From Priapulus caudatus (taxonomy: Eukaryota > Priapulida > Priapulimorpha > Priapulimorphida > Priapulidae): 30,544 bases of DNA. The DNA is taken from the NCBI RefSeq assembly GCF_000485595.1, contig NW_014577556.1:100149-130692 (forward strand). Direction: 5' to 3'. The notes beneath the pieces are model-generated. The model saw only the letters and a program-made list of their open reading frames with translations, was not told the DNA's origin and made no database searches. Position numbers and translations under genes: made by a program. This document shows positions 1-10,600 of the stretch, in pieces (position 1 is the stretch's first letter; each line of letters begins with the position of its first letter).

Positions 1-882
1 CTCGGTCATTTACCTGTAAAATAAAACTGCAAATACGCAACTTTTTCAGGGTGGCAGCACGGTCGCGGGTGTCATGGCGCCGTTCAAATTTCGTAGCGTT
101 GATGTGTAAATAATTAATTAAGTATCTGGTGACAAATACATGTGGGTATAGACGATTTGTTATACAGTAAGTACAGTTGTATGCAGTAAAATCCTAGAGG
201 CTACTGTCCCTTTAACTACGTGAATAATACTATAAACACTAACATTCTTCGCGTTGAAATCCGTGGTTGAGGTGGGGTGGCCGGCCTACCAGTTGCTACT
301 ATTCAGCTACTTTTGCAGATCTGTTAGCCACATTTTGTTTCAGCAATCTTTTTACCGGTCGTTGACTTATAAATGAATGAAATGATGAGTTATAATGAAT
401 GTCTTATAATCACTACTCAATTCCATCATTACTCACTACAATTTATCGTGCAGCAATGGAAAGCTTATATATTTATACTACTAAATCGGACAAATTTTGT
501 CGCAAACTTTAAATGAATGTTAACTTTTTTTGATGTGGTCCGTATGTGATTTGTTAAATCTGGACGTATTCCTTCTATTGTTAACTTTCTGGGTCATGCT
601 GATGTAATGGGCTTAACGTTGATTAATGCTTGTATTTAAAAAAATATGAATGTATTAACATATTTGCTTGCGTTGGCATTCTTCAATATATAAAATAAAC
701 ACAGAAAATAGGATATTGTTTAACACGGTCATATTAATTAGCAGTATATACAATACACGGTTGACGATAACATGTGCAAATACAAATGCGATGTTTACGG
801 AAAATAAAATGTAATTTCAATAGCGTTTAAACATCATATGAAAATTGTAAACTGGTACGTTATCAACTAAATATCCGATCAA
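1..882. other. AT-rich non-coding flank downstream of the disordered-protein gene
   Basis: No convincing ORF, RNA gene or repeat array is visible on either strand. The stretch is AT-rich with scattered short ATG-initiated frames. It lies 3' of the minus-strand gene that ends at 1068, so it is intergenic or distal 3' flank. Confidence 0.5.
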
Positions 883-888
883 TTTATT
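883..888 (-). terminator. candidate polyadenylation signal (AATAAA on minus strand)
   Basis: The plus strand reads TTTATT, giving a canonical AATAAA about 180 bp past the TGA stop of the disordered-protein gene. Position and orientation suit a 3' UTR end. The hexamer is common in AT-rich DNA, so this is only a candidate. Confidence 0.4.
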
Positions 889-1067
889 TCAATCTATGAT
901 ATGAAAATGAAATGCAAACACTTTTTAATAGTACCTGTATGTTGAGTATAATTATTAGTAGCTCTAAACATATCGATTCTTACTACTACAATATGTGGCC
1001 TCTTTATAAAATAAGCGAGAGTCTACTTGATGAAGTAAATATTTTACGCGCTTCACTTCGTTGGCGT

Positions 1068-4000
1068 TCATCGGCACACAGGACAGTAATCGTCCAGTTC
1101 AGCTTCCTTCACTTTCGCGTTCCAGCCGCCATAAGGCGCAATGGGCGTCGTTGTTAAAGGTGTCGTGTCAGCGCCCGCATCGTCGGCATTTTTGTCACTT
1201 CCGGGATCACGAATGGTGATCGATTTCATCGCAGTGATGATTGGTAATCTGGCAGATGTTGTCTGCGTTAATGAGGGCCCATACGAGGTTGTTTGGTAGG
1301 GCGGAGTGACCTGATCATTTACGGCCGTAGATTTGCTGGAGTTTCTAGCGTGTGCTGTGAAGAACCGCACCACTGGAAGATTATGAGAAGCAGGCGTAGG
1401 ACTGGCCACGACTAGATTGCTCGTCTTCAGTGGTGTGAGCATGTACCGACGAACGTCGCTGGAAGACACGGTGCCATGGACCAGCTCGGTCGTAGCTTTC
1501 AGCACCGCTTTGGTCACAGGGTATGACTTCGTCGTGGCAGCCGGAACGTTCTCTGTGACGTGAGGAGGTTGATCATTGGGTGGGTCGTTGAGGAAAAGAG
1601 TTGGGATATTTACGATATTAGATTCCCTTTCAGCAGTAGCTCCAGGAGGCGAGTTATTGCTAGCAGAGTTGCCTGATGTTTGCTTATGTAGAGGTATATC
1701 GAGACGGACGATTGGTTGGTTTGACCAACTAGATGGGGGCCATTCCACAGCTGTAAAAGGTGATCTGAGGGCTGAAACCTCTGCCAGAGTAGTGCTTGGC
1801 TCCACATTGTAGAAGACCGTTGGCTGCGTACTAGTAGAAAAATCAGACGTACGCGTTACGATAATTCGTTGATCGTATCGCGGGGACGCAGCCGGATTGA
1901 CATCTGCTATGATTCGTTGACTGTTCCTGTGATTAGGGGCAATGTCGACTCCAGAGCCTAGCTCAGTCAATTTCAGGGTACCGCTGTAGTTAAGGTCATT
2001 GCCGCTACGTGAACCTGCGATACCTGTGCCTAGGTATAAGCTGTGCGGATTTGAGCGGACGCCATTCATTTTTCCACGATGTGCAGCAGTTGTTGAACGA
2101 CCGCGTAATTGACTCTCCCTACCGCTGTTATCGAAATTGTCACGCGATCGGTCCACTGGTCGCATTATGCTCGAATAAGGCGCAGTGCGTTCAAAACTGC
2201 CATAGTTTAAAGACTCCATAACCTTTGGTAAGAATGCCCTTAGATCGAAGTTGCCTACAGTAAAAATATTATCATCTCCGGCAATAATCTGAGATTGAAA
2301 AGGGTCCTGCGGTCCATCACGCGCAGTGTATCTATATCGGGCTTCTATATCTGGTGTCACTCTACTATCGTAATCGTATCTCCTATGTTCTCTCTTTCCG
2401 TCTGAAGAAGGGCTACTGACAACATGAAGATATGGACTGATAGTGGCTGGTACGTCTTTGTAATAGCCGGGTATAGCATTCACCTGCCGATTGACATCGT
2501 AATGGGTTTGGCCTGCTGAGCCAATGTTATTGTCATTGTTGGCACCGTGACGTATTTCCCCGCCATCAGGTGTTAAACCAATAAATCGATTGCTACTAGA
2601 CAATAGCTGCTGGTTCATTCCGTGTCGCCTGCGTGTGTCAGCAACAGGACTTGCACGGCCGCCATTGTAACTATTATTGGATAACTTCATACTAAATCCG
2701 GTCTGCGCGGCTGCGTATACGGGCGTTGTTCTCCCGTCATAGCGTACAGTTGCATATTCACGTACACTGGGAGGGGATTCGATGCCTAAAGCGGGTCTAG
2801 GAAGAGGGCTATCGGCGTAAATATGTAATGCAGTGTCAGTTAATACATCGTCATCGTGATTTCTATCTACCAAACCCCAGTGCGTAGAACCGTCATAACG
2901 GAGCTGCTGACGCTGGTTTCCGTTTGCTGCTTTGAACAGAGGGTCATCGTAGTTACTGTAACTGTGTGGTGTGTGTCCCCTCTGTGTAATTTGCTGATCA
3001 CCAAAACTGCTGCCCTTATATCTGCGATCATCACCCGATAGTACTCTAGCAGGATTACGATAATAACCCGCGCGATCACGTGATTGGGTTTCAACAGGCG
3101 GACCTCTCAGGCCCGCGCGTCTATTTCCGATCGCAGCAGCATCACGCGTTTTAATTGCGTCTCTCCCGTTGTTATTTACTTCGTAGCTGGAAACCTCTCT
3201 GTCTATCTTATAGGGGGCAGAGCCAGATGGGGTTTCGTTATCACTGCGTATCATTGTTTCTTGGATTGTCTTCGTGAAACTTTCGACGGAGCCGTAACCA
3301 TCTTTCAGCAGCCTCCTATCGCGATCGTTTTCAGCTGGCGCAGCATTCTCAGAGAGAACCGGATAATTAATGGGCGGCGGTGTCCCGGAGTAAGCGCCAG
3401 CTCCTTGGTGCCTATTGCCAACGCTGCGATGTGGATAGTGCGCTATCGAATCTACAATTCCGCGCTCATTCTTCCGTTCATTCATATAAAGGTTAGGATT
3501 TCCATTACCTGCCGGACGAAGTCTAGTATCGCGGGGCCTATACTCTGCCTTCAGAAGGCCTGCTAACTCGGGCACATAAACCTCACTGGTACGTGATGGA
3601 CGATGATCATAGTCTCTGCTATAGCGCGGTGGTGTCGTGGTTTGGCGGCCATGTTGTCTGCGTAGCATAGAGTGAAGCGGTTGGTTGGCAGCACGGCGTC
3701 TCTGTTCCACCCATCTGCTATCATCTGCATTATCTCTCTCCGTATATCTCTCTCCATCTCTATACACTACGGTATCTTTAATGTTGGCTTCGGATTTTTC
3801 ATCGTGTTGGCCGGGCAAGTGACGGTACTCCACCATTCCATCACCATACCAACGGTTGCCGTAATTATACGGCTTCCCAGTGGCTTCGGGAGCAGGCTGA
3901 CTCTTCGGCATCTTCAGGTCATCGTTCCACTTGAAAGTAAAACTGAGATCGTCGTCAAGGTTCCCGCGGGTCAGGGGCCGATTTGAATTACTATAGTGAT

Positions 4001-4292
4001 GTGCTTTCAGATTAGGAGCGAGTGACTTTCTTTTCGCAGGCTCTCCTCGCCCATTCACCGAGTCACGTTCGCCGTCCTCACTGTCCTTATAAGGTCCACT
4101 GCCGAAGTACGCTCTGCCGCTGGGTCGGTGAATTCTCGCTTCGTGTGTGCGTGCATGCTGGATACCCGAATAGCTGCCGAAATTCTGGCCACCTGTTTGT
4201 CTTGGTGCGTGGTGGTTGTCGACATTCATCGTATGTCCGACTCGTATCTGCCTCGCGCGTTCGCTCGACGGCACAGCTAGCGCGATGCAAAT
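1068..4292 (-). CDS. large disordered, charged, probably secreted protein; terminal coding exon ending in CPVC
   Basis: One uninterrupted frame of about 1,074 codons runs from a 3' splice site (TTACAG just above 4292) to TGA. I do not recognise the family. The exon opens with a short hydrophobic run (ICIALAV, then PSSERA) that looks like the end of a signal peptide whose start lies in an upstream exon. The rest is low in hydrophobic residues and rich in Arg, Asp, Asn, Ser, Gly, Tyr and Pro with many RY, DR and YD pairs, typical of intrinsic disorder. The only folded-looking island is near residues 665-695 (FDLRAFLPKVMESLNYGSF). The last third turns Thr/Ser/Pro-rich and mucin-like, with candidate O-glycosylation sites. 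The chain ends DDYCPVCR; these are the only cysteines beyond the one in the signal region. A secreted matrix or adhesive protein is an inference. The open frame is clean, unlike the indel-damaged neighbours. Confidence 0.72.
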   Translation of the reverse strand: MCIALAVPSSERARQIRVGHTMNVDNHHAPRQTGGQNFGSYSGIQHARTHEARIHRPSGRAYFGSGPYKDSEDGERDSVNGRGEPAKRKSLAPNLKAHHYSNSNRPLTRGNLDDDLSFTFKWNDDLKMPKSQPAPEATGKPYNYGNRWYGDGMVEYRHLPGQHDEKSEANIKDTVVYRDGERYTERDNADDSRWVEQRRRAANQPLHSMLRRQHGRQTTTPPRYSRDYDHRPSRTSEVYVPELAGLLKAEYRPRDTRLRPAGNGNPNLYMNERKNERGIVDSIAHYPHRSVGNRHQGAGAYSGTPPPINYPVLSENAAPAENDRDRRLLKDGYGSVESFTKTIQETMIRSDNETPSGSAPYKIDREVSSYEVNNNGRDAIKTRDAAAIGNRRAGLRGPPVETQSRDRAGYYRNPARVLSGDDRRYKGSSFGDQQITQRGHTPHSYSNYDDPLFKAANGNQRQQLRYDGSTHWGLVDRNHDDDVLTDTALHIYADSPLPRPALGIESPPSVREYATVRYDGRTTPVYAAAQTGFSMKLSNNSYNGGRASPVADTRRRHGMNQQLLSSSNRFIGLTPDGGEIRHGANNDNNIGSAGQTHYDVNRQVNAIPGYYKDVPATISPYLHVVSSPSSDGKREHRRYDYDSRVTPDIEARYRYTARDGPQDPFQSQIIAGDDNIFTVGNFDLRAFLPKVMESLNYGSFERTAPYSSIMRPVDRSRDNFDNSGRESQLRGRSTTAAHRGKMNGVRSNPHSLYLGTGIAGSRSGNDLNYSGTLKLTELGSGVDIAPNHRNSQRIIADVNPAASPRYDQRIIVTRTSDFSTSTQPTVFYNVEPSTTLAEVSALRSPFTAVEWPPSSWSNQPIVRLDIPLHKQTSGNSASNNSPPGATAERESNIVNIPTLFLNDPPNDQPPHVTENVPAATTKSYPVTKAVLKATTELVHGTVSSSDVRRYMLTPLKTSNLVVASPTPASHNLPVVRFFTAHARNSSKSTAVNDQVTPPYQTTSYGPSLTQTTSARLPIITAMKSITIRDPGSDKNADDAGADTTPLTTTPIAPYGGWNAKVKEAELDDYCPVCR

Positions 4293-4962
4293 CTGTAATT
4301 ACACAATGTTACGTGCTGGTAGGTATGCGTTCGATTCTGTCTCTAATTGATATTCGGTCAAAAGTAGTTAAATAAAGAGATAAGAGCTGGCAGCGTAGGC
4401 GTGTTTGGTTTATATCAATACAATTATAGGTATTAATTAAGGAATACAAAATATGGTTTGTTTTCAACGAAATAAAAGCTATCACGCGATAGCCATTGCT
4501 CCAGTTTCTCTCATCTTAAATACTTAATGTTTTAGTTACAGGTATCGGTAATAATTATACCGAAATCTGTGCCTGTTATGTGCAAAATAAAAGCTATCAA
4601 GCTATAGTTAAGTGTTCTTGTTTGTCTTCTATCAGTCTCAAGCATCAATCATAATAAGAGTTCCTCTGTTACTTTTCCGCTTGAAGATATCTGACGTGCA
4701 GGATGCCGGCAACCTGCATTGTTGTAACTAAACGACAAAAATTGCCAAATATCCAGAGTTGCGTTTTAATCATTATAATAAACTTGAGAAACTACCATCT
4801 AGTTAGAGGTCAGGACAAGATTTTGCGTTAACAGTACTCGCACATGCTTATAAAAAGCTTATAGATTTTAACTATATATTTCAACTATTGAATATATAAA
4901 ATTTAAGCAAGTGACATTTCGAGACGCGTGGGTTATTCATCTGCTAACGTAAGCCAAAGGCC
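4293..4962. other. probable 5' intron and 5' UTR region of the disordered-protein gene
   Basis: AT-rich sequence between the acceptor at 4293 and a TATA-like box near 4963. It contains one plausible tiny signal-peptide exon (4696-4719, listed separately) and no other coding signal. Several AATAAA/TTTATT hexamers occur but none is clearly functional. Confidence 0.35.
4696..4719 (-). CDS. candidate first coding exon (start of signal peptide) of the disordered-protein gene
   Basis: An ATG followed by seven codons (MQVAGILH) ends at a possible GT donor (CTGCAC then GTCAGA). Joined in phase to the exon starting at 4292 it would give MQVAGILHICIALAVP, a good signal peptide with an A-L-A type cleavage site. 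The donor is weak, and the upstream leader would contain an earlier ATG near 4940, so the join is a proposal. Another first exon further upstream cannot be excluded. Confidence 0.3.
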
Positions 4963-4970
4963 TATATATA
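4963..4970 (-). promoter_or_regulatory. TATA-like box for the disordered-protein gene
   Basis: On the minus strand the sequence is GGGGTATATATAGGCC, a good TATA box in a GC-flanked context. It would place a start site near 4940, about 220 bp above the candidate signal-peptide exon. AT-rich DNA gives chance matches, so confidence is limited. Confidence 0.35.
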
Positions 4971-5209
4971 CCCCTCTTGCTAGTTCCTAGGTTGAACATA
5001 CTAATTTTATACCCATATGCGAAATAGGCTTACACATTTCATGATATCTCTCTATAACCGATACCGTGCACGTATTCGTAACTTATTTAATTGCGATTAT
5101 CGCATATTTGTATTATTTTCATGTTATATTAGACTTTTTCTATACTTATTACCTAAAATATCCTTGCTTATATATATATATATATATCAATGCTGTGCAT
5201 AATGTTCAG

Positions 5210-5405
5210 AGTACCGACGGCTAAACGGTACCGTTCACCGCCCACCACCAAAAAAATGAAAGACTATAAATTACATACCGAGAGCAGTATAGCAACGTAC
5301 GAACAGATCGGACGACGTAGTGCCATTTTACCTGACTTGAGCAGCAATGAAACTTCACAAATGCCGAGTATATCAACTGGTTTTACGATAAGGAGTGCGC
5401 AGTGA
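5210..5405 (+). CDS. possible terminal exon of an unidentified plus-strand gene
   Basis: A plus-strand frame of 64 codons follows an acceptor-like site (TATATCAATGC...ATGTTCAG) and ends at TGA at 5403-5405. The peptide (VPTAKRYRSPPTTKKMKDYK, later SSIATYEQIGRRSAILPDLS) has a balanced, tail-like composition rather than that of translated AT-rich noise, and an AATAAA lies at 5732. No upstream plus-strand exon can be shown; it would have to lie beyond the minus-strand gene or outside the window. It may be chance. Confidence 0.2.
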
Positions 5406-6103
5406 TGCGTTCCAAACTGCTAAAGATACGTCATGCAATGATGATATGCAGCCATAGTCGTTATATGGAATAGAGCCGCAAAAACACTTACTGAAGCGAT
5501 TACTCGTAGTTTGCGCCGATCCGTTATAGGGATGAATAGTGTAGGTTATAGCTGGGCCAGAGCAACTAAGCATGACGGACCACAACATTCCGGAAGAGAA
5601 CAGGTGTTTGCTGTTTGTCTATAAAAACTGTGCAATTACACATCATGACATTTCACGATGTTGCTCCTATTTGCTTATGGATTGTGATTGTAACCCATTT
5701 AGAGAACATAGACCTAGTTTCCCATATTCGTAATAAAATATCGCTGAACGCCAAAATCTTCCCTATATTGCTTGATTCACGGCATTGTATATGTTAGTTA
5801 ATACATGTATCGTCGAGTATGTATATATTTTGTTGTTTGCGGGCTTTCGGACAATACAACATAGACGAGTTCATATCTCCCGGTAAATAATAAATTTTGT
5901 AATACAAAGCTACACTCATGAATGTTTCTGAATGCGTTCAAATGCTTCTACTATTTCTATATTGCTTCATATTACTATTACTAATTAGAATTACAACAAA
6001 ATCGCTATACCAGTAAATGTTTTGCAAATAACATTGTGTTTTTTTTTGCATATTAAACTAGACCGATTCTTAAGGTCTTTTCTGGAAAAGTAGTTTGGTA
6101 AAT

Positions 6104-6139
6104 GGACGGACGGACGGATAGATAGATGAATGGATAGAT

Positions 6140-6178
<39 letters not shown>
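6104..6178. repeat. (GATA)n / (GGAC)n tetranucleotide microsatellite
   Basis: The array begins as GGAC repeats, passes through GATA/GATG variants and ends in about ten clean GATA units. Confidence 0.9.
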
Positions 6179-6725
6179 TTTATCCTATGTGATGGCAGTT
6201 GACACGTTCGTGCGCGTACCAGGCAAAGTAGAAGGCGAAACAAATGTTTAGCAGTGATATGAAAGTTTAGAAAGAAACCCCGACATTTCAGTTTTTGCCA
6301 TTGGGTCACGTTCTTCGCATAAAGGGTGCAAAAACATGAATAAATAAATTATCCATAAATGCCTCGGGAAATTTTCAATAATTTGTGAGTTTGATATTTT
6401 GTAACCAGTCTACTAGCGCTAATTACTTTTATTCTTTTTATTATTTCATTCTATCTCTTACAATGGGTTTAGACTGCAATTTCACAGTCGAGCAGGGATT
6501 TTGATGAGCATTATTAGACGGTATATAATTATGATTGTTGGATTCTAGTAAGAGCCTTTATATAAGTAGTGGGAGTGACGGCATTATAGTCAAAGTTTGA
6601 CACCCTATAACATTGTCGATGACATCCTCGTTGTATCTCGTTAACGAGTCATGTTAAATAACAGCTTTTAGTGCATGACGTGATAAATCGCTGCAATCTC
6701 ATTGGATAACGCAGCAGGCACTATG

Positions 6726-6761
6726 AAGCGATAGTGCCCGCCTGAGCGGGCACTATCGCTT
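6726..6761. repeat. perfect inverted repeat, 16-bp arms, 4-nt loop
   Basis: Arms AAGCGATAGTGCCCGC and its exact reverse complement flank CTGA. The arms carry the nonamer ATAGTGCCC, which recurs in the larger foldback 200 bp downstream. Confidence 0.9.
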
Positions 6762-6962
6762 GCGCGACGCATTGTTATTATAACGCATTGTGTTTACGTC
6801 ACGAATCTCCTGCGTCTGGGCGCCACGCAAGAGTAATTTCGAACGGCGGTTGTGTTTGTGTCGAACGTTTTGTTACATCGAATGCACCGGCAAATTAGGG
6901 AGTATAAAGACGGTATATACGCATGAAAAGTAGATTGCATAGTCATGTGATGCACTAAAAAC

Positions 6963-7100
6963 ATTAATGCCTGCTGTTGGGGGCACTATGCTCTCATAGT
7001 GTTGCTTTGGGAAGGAATAGTGCCCTCGCTACCGCTCGGGCACTATTCCTTCCCTCAGCAACACTATGAGAGCATAGTGCCCCCAACAGCAGGCATTAAT
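6963..7100. repeat. 138-bp foldback with 63-bp arms
   Basis: The left arm 6963-7025 and right arm 7038-7100 are reverse complements with two mismatches (TT versus GA near 7007), separated by a 12-nt loop. Each arm contains an internal CACTATG...CATAGTG hairpin and two copies of ATAGTGCCC in opposite orientation. It is probably a foldback/MITE-type element or an assembly foldback. There is no coding capacity. Confidence 0.9.
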
Positions 7101-7543
7101 ATATAAATAATGCGCATGCATACATGTGTAAATGAAGATGTGTTTGATGAGAGCAAAAATTACGAAATAATTATCCAGTGCCATCTGATTTCATGCAATT
7201 GACTTCGTTGAAATGCGACAATAATACAGAAAACAACAACTTATTATTGCTCACGATATTAAAAAGTCTATATTGTGAAAATAAAACTTGCTCGATTTCG
7301 TATAACAATTGATCAGTTATTTTTAAACAACGACAGTCTCGTCACGTAATTGTACAGGCCATGTTTCCTACCGCTAGTTTCGTCTGGCGAACCGCAGATA
7401 TATGCATATGTATACATAACTGCGAATGCAAAACCGGTTTTAATTATTTTGTTACTCTAAGAACAAAATTGACCTTGGGCCAATATCTACATTCATTGCA
7501 TATTATACTCTGCTAGCGAATTTCATCTACTCTAGTGACTGCG

Positions 7544-7549
7544 TTTAAT
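7544..7549 (-). terminator. candidate polyadenylation signal (ATTAAA) for gene A
   Basis: TTTAAT on the plus strand gives the common variant ATTAAA about 90 bp beyond the stop codon of gene A. Gene B has ATTAAA at nearly the same distance from its stop. Confidence 0.4.
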
Positions 7550-7636
7550 CGCGTTCTAACTAATTAATTCCTGTTCATTACCCAAGACAACGTAGGGGTC
7601 AAATTCAGCCAATTCTTGCAGGCGGTCTCGTAATCA

Positions 7637-10600
7637 TTACATTCCCTGCGTATCGAAAGATTTAATGATGATTTTCTTCATGCTTAGAGGAATGTATCTC
7701 ATGGAGAACACTTTCAGCCACTCATCTGGAACCTTGCCATCGAGTTGCTGGATAAGCTCTAGTCTGACCTTTTCTGGAACAATACCATGCTTGATGTAGT
7801 TTAGTATCTGTGGATGAGTCAACAGGTACTGCTTCAGAACTGGGTGGACAAACATCTCGACCTCTTTATACCTGGTATCCACGTTGGTATCGAAATCGGT
7901 GTTTTCCTGGCTCATATAATCTCCCTGATTGTATACAGAACGACGAAGCATCTCCTCCATCTTCGGTGGAATCATTCCCATCTTGATCAGTTGGAGCCAC
8001 ATCTCTGGTACCTTGTCTGATAGACATTGAATAAGTTGGTACTTCATCTGCGTTGGCAAGCGACCGCGTTGGATGTGTTCCAAAACCTGCGGGTTAAACT
8101 GTACACACTGCATCACCCGCTGATAGGTGGTAGTATCTTCAGACATATCCCATCCAGTTTTCTCCGGGTTGAGCAATTCGGTCTCCTTCCTGCGATAACC
8201 GAACGGAGAATCATGTGCTTCAGGTAACTGGGAATAACGTTCATCTTAAAGATGTTTAGCTGTTCCTCCGGAATCTTGTCCACGAGAGTTCTAAGGACAT
8301 GGTATCTAATATACGATGGATGTAACCTCTTGAATGTACTTCAGTATCTGTGGATGTGTCAACAGGTACTGCTTCAGAACTGGATGGACAAACCTCTCGA
8401 TCTGTTCATGCCTCGTATCCATAAAGGTATCCCAATCAATGTTTTTCTGTTTGGCATTCATTCTTTCCTCGTACATAGAACGCAGAAGCATCTCCTTCAT
8501 CTTAGGTGGAATCATCCCCATCTTGATCAGTTGGAGCCACATCTCTGGTACCTTGTCTGATAGACATTGAATAAGTTTGTACTTCATCTGTGTTGGCAAG
8601 CGACCGCGTTGGATGTATTCCACAACCTCCGGGTTAAACTGGACACACTGCTTTACCCGATGATAGGTGATAGTATCCTCAGACATATCCTATCCAGTTT
8701 TCTCCGGGTTGAGCAATTCGGTCTCCTTCTCGTATAGCGAACGGAGAATCATGTGCTTTCAGTAACTGGAGAATAACGTTCATCTAAAGATGTTTAGCTG
8801 TTTCTGGGAATCTTGCCCACGAGCAGGTGTTAAGAACTTGATCTTTAATTGTGGGAATGACCTTTTTGCACGATGTAGTATTTAGTATCCTGTGGATTGA
8901 GGCCAACCAGGTACTGCTTCAGAACTGGGTGCCATAGAAACATTTCGACTGTCATACCTGGTATACGCATGTGGGTTACTCCACAATCTGTGTTTCCTGT
9001 CTCAATGTATATTCGCCTGATTGTATACAGAGCGACGAACATCATCTCCATCTTCGTGGAATCATTCCATCTTGATCCGATTGGAGCACATCTCTGGTAC
9101 CCTTGTCTGATAGACATTGAAATAGGTTTGTACTTCATCCTGTGTTGGCAGCACCAGGCGTTTGGAATGATTTCACAACCTCCGGTTAAACGACACACGT
9201 TGCTTTCCCGATTGATAGCTGAATAGTATCCTCAGATCATACATATCCAGTTTGTCTCGGTTGAGCAATTCGTATCCTCGTCGTATAGAGCAACGGGAAC
9301 ATGTGGCTTCAGGTAACTGGAATACAGTTCATCTAAAGATGTTAGGCCTTTCCTCCTGGCAACTTGCCCACAGCTGTTAGACTTGATCTTAATTGTGATG
9401 GAATGTAGGGCCTTTATCGATTATTTAGTATCTGTGATCGAGCAACAGGTTATGCTTCAGAACTGGGTGGACAACACATCTCGACCCTCTTTATACCTGT
9501 TATCCATGTGGTATCTCAAATCGTGTTTCTCTGGCTCATATAATACTGCCCTGAGAATACAGAAGCGACGAAGCATTCCCGCCATACTAGGTGTGAATCA
9601 TCCATGTTGATCAGTGGACTCACCATCTCTGTAGCTTGTCTATAGACATTGAATAAGTTGGTACTGCTCATCGCGTTGCAGGCGACGTCGCGTTGGATGT
9701 GTTCCAAAAACTGCGGGTTTAAACCTGTACACACTGCATCACCTCGCTGATAGTGATAGATCACTCAGACATATCCCATCCAGTTTTCTCCGGGTTGAGC
9801 AATTCGGTCTCCTTCTCGTATAGCGAACGGAGAATCATGTGCTTCAGGTAACTGGGAATAACGTTCATCTTAAAGATGTTTAGCTGTTTCTCTGGAATCT
9901 TGCCCACGAGCGTGTTAAGAACTTGATCTTTAATGTGTGATGGAATGTAGCCTTTATCGATGTAGTTTAGTATCTGTGGATGAGTCAACAGGTACTGCTT
10001 CAGAACTGGGTGGACAAACATTTCGACTTGTTCATACCTGGTATCCATGTTGGTATCCAAATCAGTGTTTTCCTGGCTCATGTAATCTCCCTGATTGTAT
10101 ACAGAGCGACGAAGGATCTCCTCCATCTTCGGTGGGATCATTCCCATCTTGATCAGTTGGAGCCACATCTCTGGTACCTTGTCTGATAGACATTGAATAA
10201 GTTGGTACTTCATCTGTGTTGGCAAGCGACCACGCTCGAGATATTCTACAATTTCTGGGTTGTACTGGAAACACTGCTGCAACACATTTCGCAGGTAAAA
10301 CTTATTCTTGTCATATGATGTATCGTCCATATTATCCCAGCCAGTTTCTTCTTGCGTTGAGGCCATTTTATCTTCATATACTAAATTTAGAATCATTCGC
10401 TTCACGCTGACAGGAATGACTTCCATTCTGAAGATGGTAAGGAGTCCGTTTGGCACCTTTCCAGAAAGATCCTCAATGAGCTTTGATCTGAGATGTTCAG
10501 GGAGAATACCACCGTGGATGAATTTCAGCAACTGAGGGTGACTGATTAAATACTGCTTTAAGTGAAATAACCCCCTATCCGTGTTTGTTTTGTACTCGCT

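Larger units (their letters stand above)
5406..7543. other. intergenic region with GATA microsatellite and two strong foldbacks
   Basis: No supportable gene. Contents are AT-rich sequence, a GATA/GGAC tetranucleotide array at 6104-6178, a perfect 16-bp-arm hairpin at 6726-6761 and a 63-bp-arm foldback at 6963-7100. The last 100 bp are 3' flank of gene A. Confidence 0.5.

Noticed and set aside
1576-4375. Several plus-strand frames of 60-160 codons antisense to the large disordered-protein exon
   Set aside because: They are shadows of a long open minus-strand frame; composition and phase follow the real gene.
7814-10535. Plus-strand frames inside the gene A repeats
   Set aside because: They recur once per repeat unit as antisense echoes and have no independent support.
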